This document shows positions 62,679 through 64,000 of a stretch of 64,000 nt of DNA, one piece after another (positions within the stretch are counted from its first letter, which is position 1; each line of letters begins with the position of its first letter). The position numbers and the translations under genes were made by a program. The notes under the pieces were generated by a model. It ran no database searches. It worked only from the letters and a program-made list of their open reading frames with translations, and was not told where the DNA came from. This stretch comes from an uncultured Candidatus Saccharibacteria bacterium (GTDB lineage: Bacteria > Patescibacteriota > Saccharimonadia > Saccharimonadales > Saccharimonadaceae): positions 124,001-188,000 of the forward strand of contig CALIJG010000019.1 in assembly GCA_938018005.1 (NCBI GenBank). The letters run 5' to 3'.

Positions 62679-64000
62679 ATGTCGGAGCAAATACGGATTG
62701 TTGGGGCGCGCCAGAATAACCTCAAAGATGTCAGCGTGACCATTCCACGCGATCAGTTTGTGGTGGTGACAGGCCTGAGCGGTAGTGGTAAGTCGAGCCT
62801 CGTCTTTGACACGATCTACGCTGAGGGGCAGCGCCGCTATGTGGAGAGTTTGAGCAGCTACGCGCGGCAGTTCCTTGGCATTATGGATAAGCCCGACGTC
62901 GACTCCATTGATGGCCTGAGCCCCAGTATTAGCATCGACCAAAAGTCGACGAGCCGCAACCCGCGCTCCACTGTCGCTACAGTGACGGAGATTTACGATT
63001 ATTTGCGCCTGCTCTTTGCTCGGGTGGGGGTGCCGCATTGCCCAGCTCTTATGCCTGATGGTACGCGCTGTGGCAAGCCTGTCCAGCGCCGGACAGCTCA
63101 ATCTATTATCGACGAAATTATGAAACTTCCTGAGGGGAGCAAGCTCATGTTACTGGCACCGATCGTGAGCCAAAAGAAAGGGGAATTTGCCCACATCCCC
63201 GAGCAGTACATGCGCAGTGGCTTTGCGCGAGCCAGGGTGGATGGCGTGGTGTATGCACTTGATGAGTTCCCGGAACTACAGAAGAGCTATAAGCATGATA
63301 TTGAGCTGGTGGTCGATCGTGTCGTGATGGCACCAACGATGATGAGTCGCATCTCGCAGTCGGTCGAGCAAGCGCTGGAGCTTGCGAGTGGGGTTGTGCA
63401 GGTGCTGGATGCCACGAGTGGGGAGATCACGACGTATAGTCAGCGCTATGCCTGTATGGATCACCCAGGCGAGGATATCCCCGAGCTCGAGCCGCGGCTC
63501 TTTAGTTTCAACGCGCCGCAGGGAGCGTGTCCGGTTTGCACGGGCCTCGGTACACGTCTGGAGGTTGACCCGGAGCTCATCCTTAACCCCAATCTGACGA
63601 TTGCCGAGGGAGCGATCCGCCCCTTCAACCGCTTTAATGCCGAAGCGTGGTACATGAAGCGCCTCGCCGCGGTGGCTGAGGAGCACGGTTTTAGCTTGCA
63701 CGTGCCCGTCAAGGAGCTAAGTGATGATGCTGTGCAGAAGGTGCTCTATGGCACAGGTAAGCAAAAGTATCGTATTCACCTCAGTGGTAATCGCTATTAC
63801 GACTCAACGTACGAGGGGGTCATCCCTAACCTCGAGCGTCGCCATCACGAGACCGATAGTGAGTTTATGCGCAAAGATATCGAGCGCTTCATGCGGGAGC
63901 GCAAGTGTACGGCCTGCAAGGGTGCACGGCTCAAGCCAGTGGTGCTGGCAGTGACGGTCAATGGCCTCTCGATTATGGATATCTGCAATCTGGACGTCGC
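62679..64000 (+). CDS. uvrA: Excinuclease ABC subunit A (3' end outside window)
   Basis: DNA damage sensor of nucleotide excision repair; an ABC-type ATPase that loads UvrB. The first 440 codons are visible. IRIVGARQNNLKDVSV leads to Walker A GLSGSGKSS (32-40), then VESLSSYARQFLG, DGLSPSISIDQKS and RNPRSTVATVTEI. The UvrB-binding and insertion domains follow. A zinc-knuckle-like CPVCTGLGT is at about 286 and a CTACKGARLKP pair at about 410. No stop is met before 64000. Its start is set by the leaderless promoter. PcrA/UvrD at 19.8 kb is the matching helicase. Confidence 0.95.
   Translation, partial: MSEQIRIVGARQNNLKDVSVTIPRDQFVVVTGLSGSGKSSLVFDTIYAEGQRRYVESLSSYARQFLGIMDKPDVDSIDGLSPSISIDQKSTSRNPRSTVATVTEIYDYLRLLFARVGVPHCPALMPDGTRCGKPVQRRTAQSIIDEIMKLPEGSKLMLLAPIVSQKKGEFAHIPEQYMRSGFARARVDGVVYALDEFPELQKSYKHDIELVVDRVVMAPTMMSRISQSVEQALELASGVVQVLDATSGEITTYSQRYACMDHPGEDIPELEPRLFSFNAPQGACPVCTGLGTRLEVDPELILNPNLTIAEGAIRPFNRFNAEAWYMKRLAAVAEEHGFSLHVPVKELSDDAVQKVLYGTGKQKYRIHLSGNRYYDSTYEGVIPNLERRHHETDSEFMRKDIERFMRERKCTACKGARLKPVVLAVTVNGLSIMDICNLDV

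Noticed and set aside
1..64000. tRNA, rRNA, tmRNA, RNase P RNA, SRP RNA or CRISPR array
   Set aside because: I read the intergenic regions for T-loop (GGTTCRA), CCA ends, the SRP tetraloop motif and repeated spacers and found none. A covariance-model scan would be decisive.
1..64000. UGA recoded as glycine
   Set aside because: TGA ends several genes at family-typical lengths and in ATGA overlaps, such as ksgA at 27521; glycine is written with GGN.

Overview
The window looks like a chromosomal segment of a Candidate Phyla Radiation (Patescibacteria) bacterium, most likely a Saccharibacteria (TM7) member. This is inferred from gene content, not from an rRNA gene. The clues are: an FtsA-like ATPase followed by a 'baseplate J-like' membrane protein, RuvX and MltG; an RpfB-type and a YabE-type G5 protein in tandem; shortened alanyl-tRNA synthetase, ClpB and MurE-like proteins; many unrecognised membrane proteins; and several cell-wall hydrolases. 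Base composition is mixed (roughly half G+C by eye). TGA acts as a normal stop, as in the ATGA start/stop overlap of ksgA with the next gene, so the UGA=Gly code of Gracilibacteria and Absconditabacteria does not apply. No rRNA, tRNA, CRISPR array or transposase was found.

Layout. 1-4.6 kb: end of a LytR_C-domain protein, two membrane proteins, an HtrA protease, and a reverse-strand protein whose N-terminal domain recurs at 31.8 kb. 4.8-13.1 kb: a colinear polysaccharide locus (chain-length protein, sugar-1-P transferase, four glycan-modifying enzymes, EpsG-like polymerase, Wzx-like flippase, VanZ-like protein), probably one operon for a surface glycan. 13.1-16.3 kb: a candidate structured RNA, a small membrane protein, pyruvate kinase with a clear terminator, and a long leader region. 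16.3-19.8 kb: a giant acidic low-complexity tail-anchored protein. 19.8-28.3 kb: PcrA/UvrD helicase, MurE-like ligase, RpfB-like and YabE-like proteins, an AT-rich PIN-domain insert, KsgA and a PgeF-family protein. 28.4-32.8 kb: an accessory block with a tandem pair of paralogous multi-HTH proteins. 32.8-39.0 kb: metG-tatD and two small unknown genes, then cysteine desulfurase, YdcF-like protein and MnmA. 39.2-43.4 kb: a LADTG surface protein, alaS and one unknown. 43.7-52.9 kb: FtsA-like, baseplate-J-like, ruvX, mltG, LysM-CHAP hydrolase, obgE, and a small reverse-strand operon. 52.9-57.7 kb: exonuclease I, then a Zur-like regulator with a palindromic operator facing an SDR-like protein and a COG0523 GTPase. 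57.8-64 kb: GlsB-like protein, ClpB under a CIRCE element, Nudix, a 5'-nucleotidase-like protein, a YhhN-like membrane protein and the start of uvrA.

Expression logic visible in the DNA. Most genes that head a transcription unit have an extended -10 box (TGnTATAAT or close) only 6-10 nt before the start codon and no Shine-Dalgarno, which points to leaderless mRNAs. Genes inside operons have Shine-Dalgarno sites or ATGA/TAGTG overlaps. Intrinsic terminators follow pyk, the LADTG gene, alaS, the CHAP gene, obgE and the COG0523 gene. The most interesting items are the leaderless rule, the RpfB/YabE tandem next to ksgA, the Zur-like zinc module, the multi-HTH pair, the recurring LPW/YDG domain and the giant disordered membrane-anchored protein.
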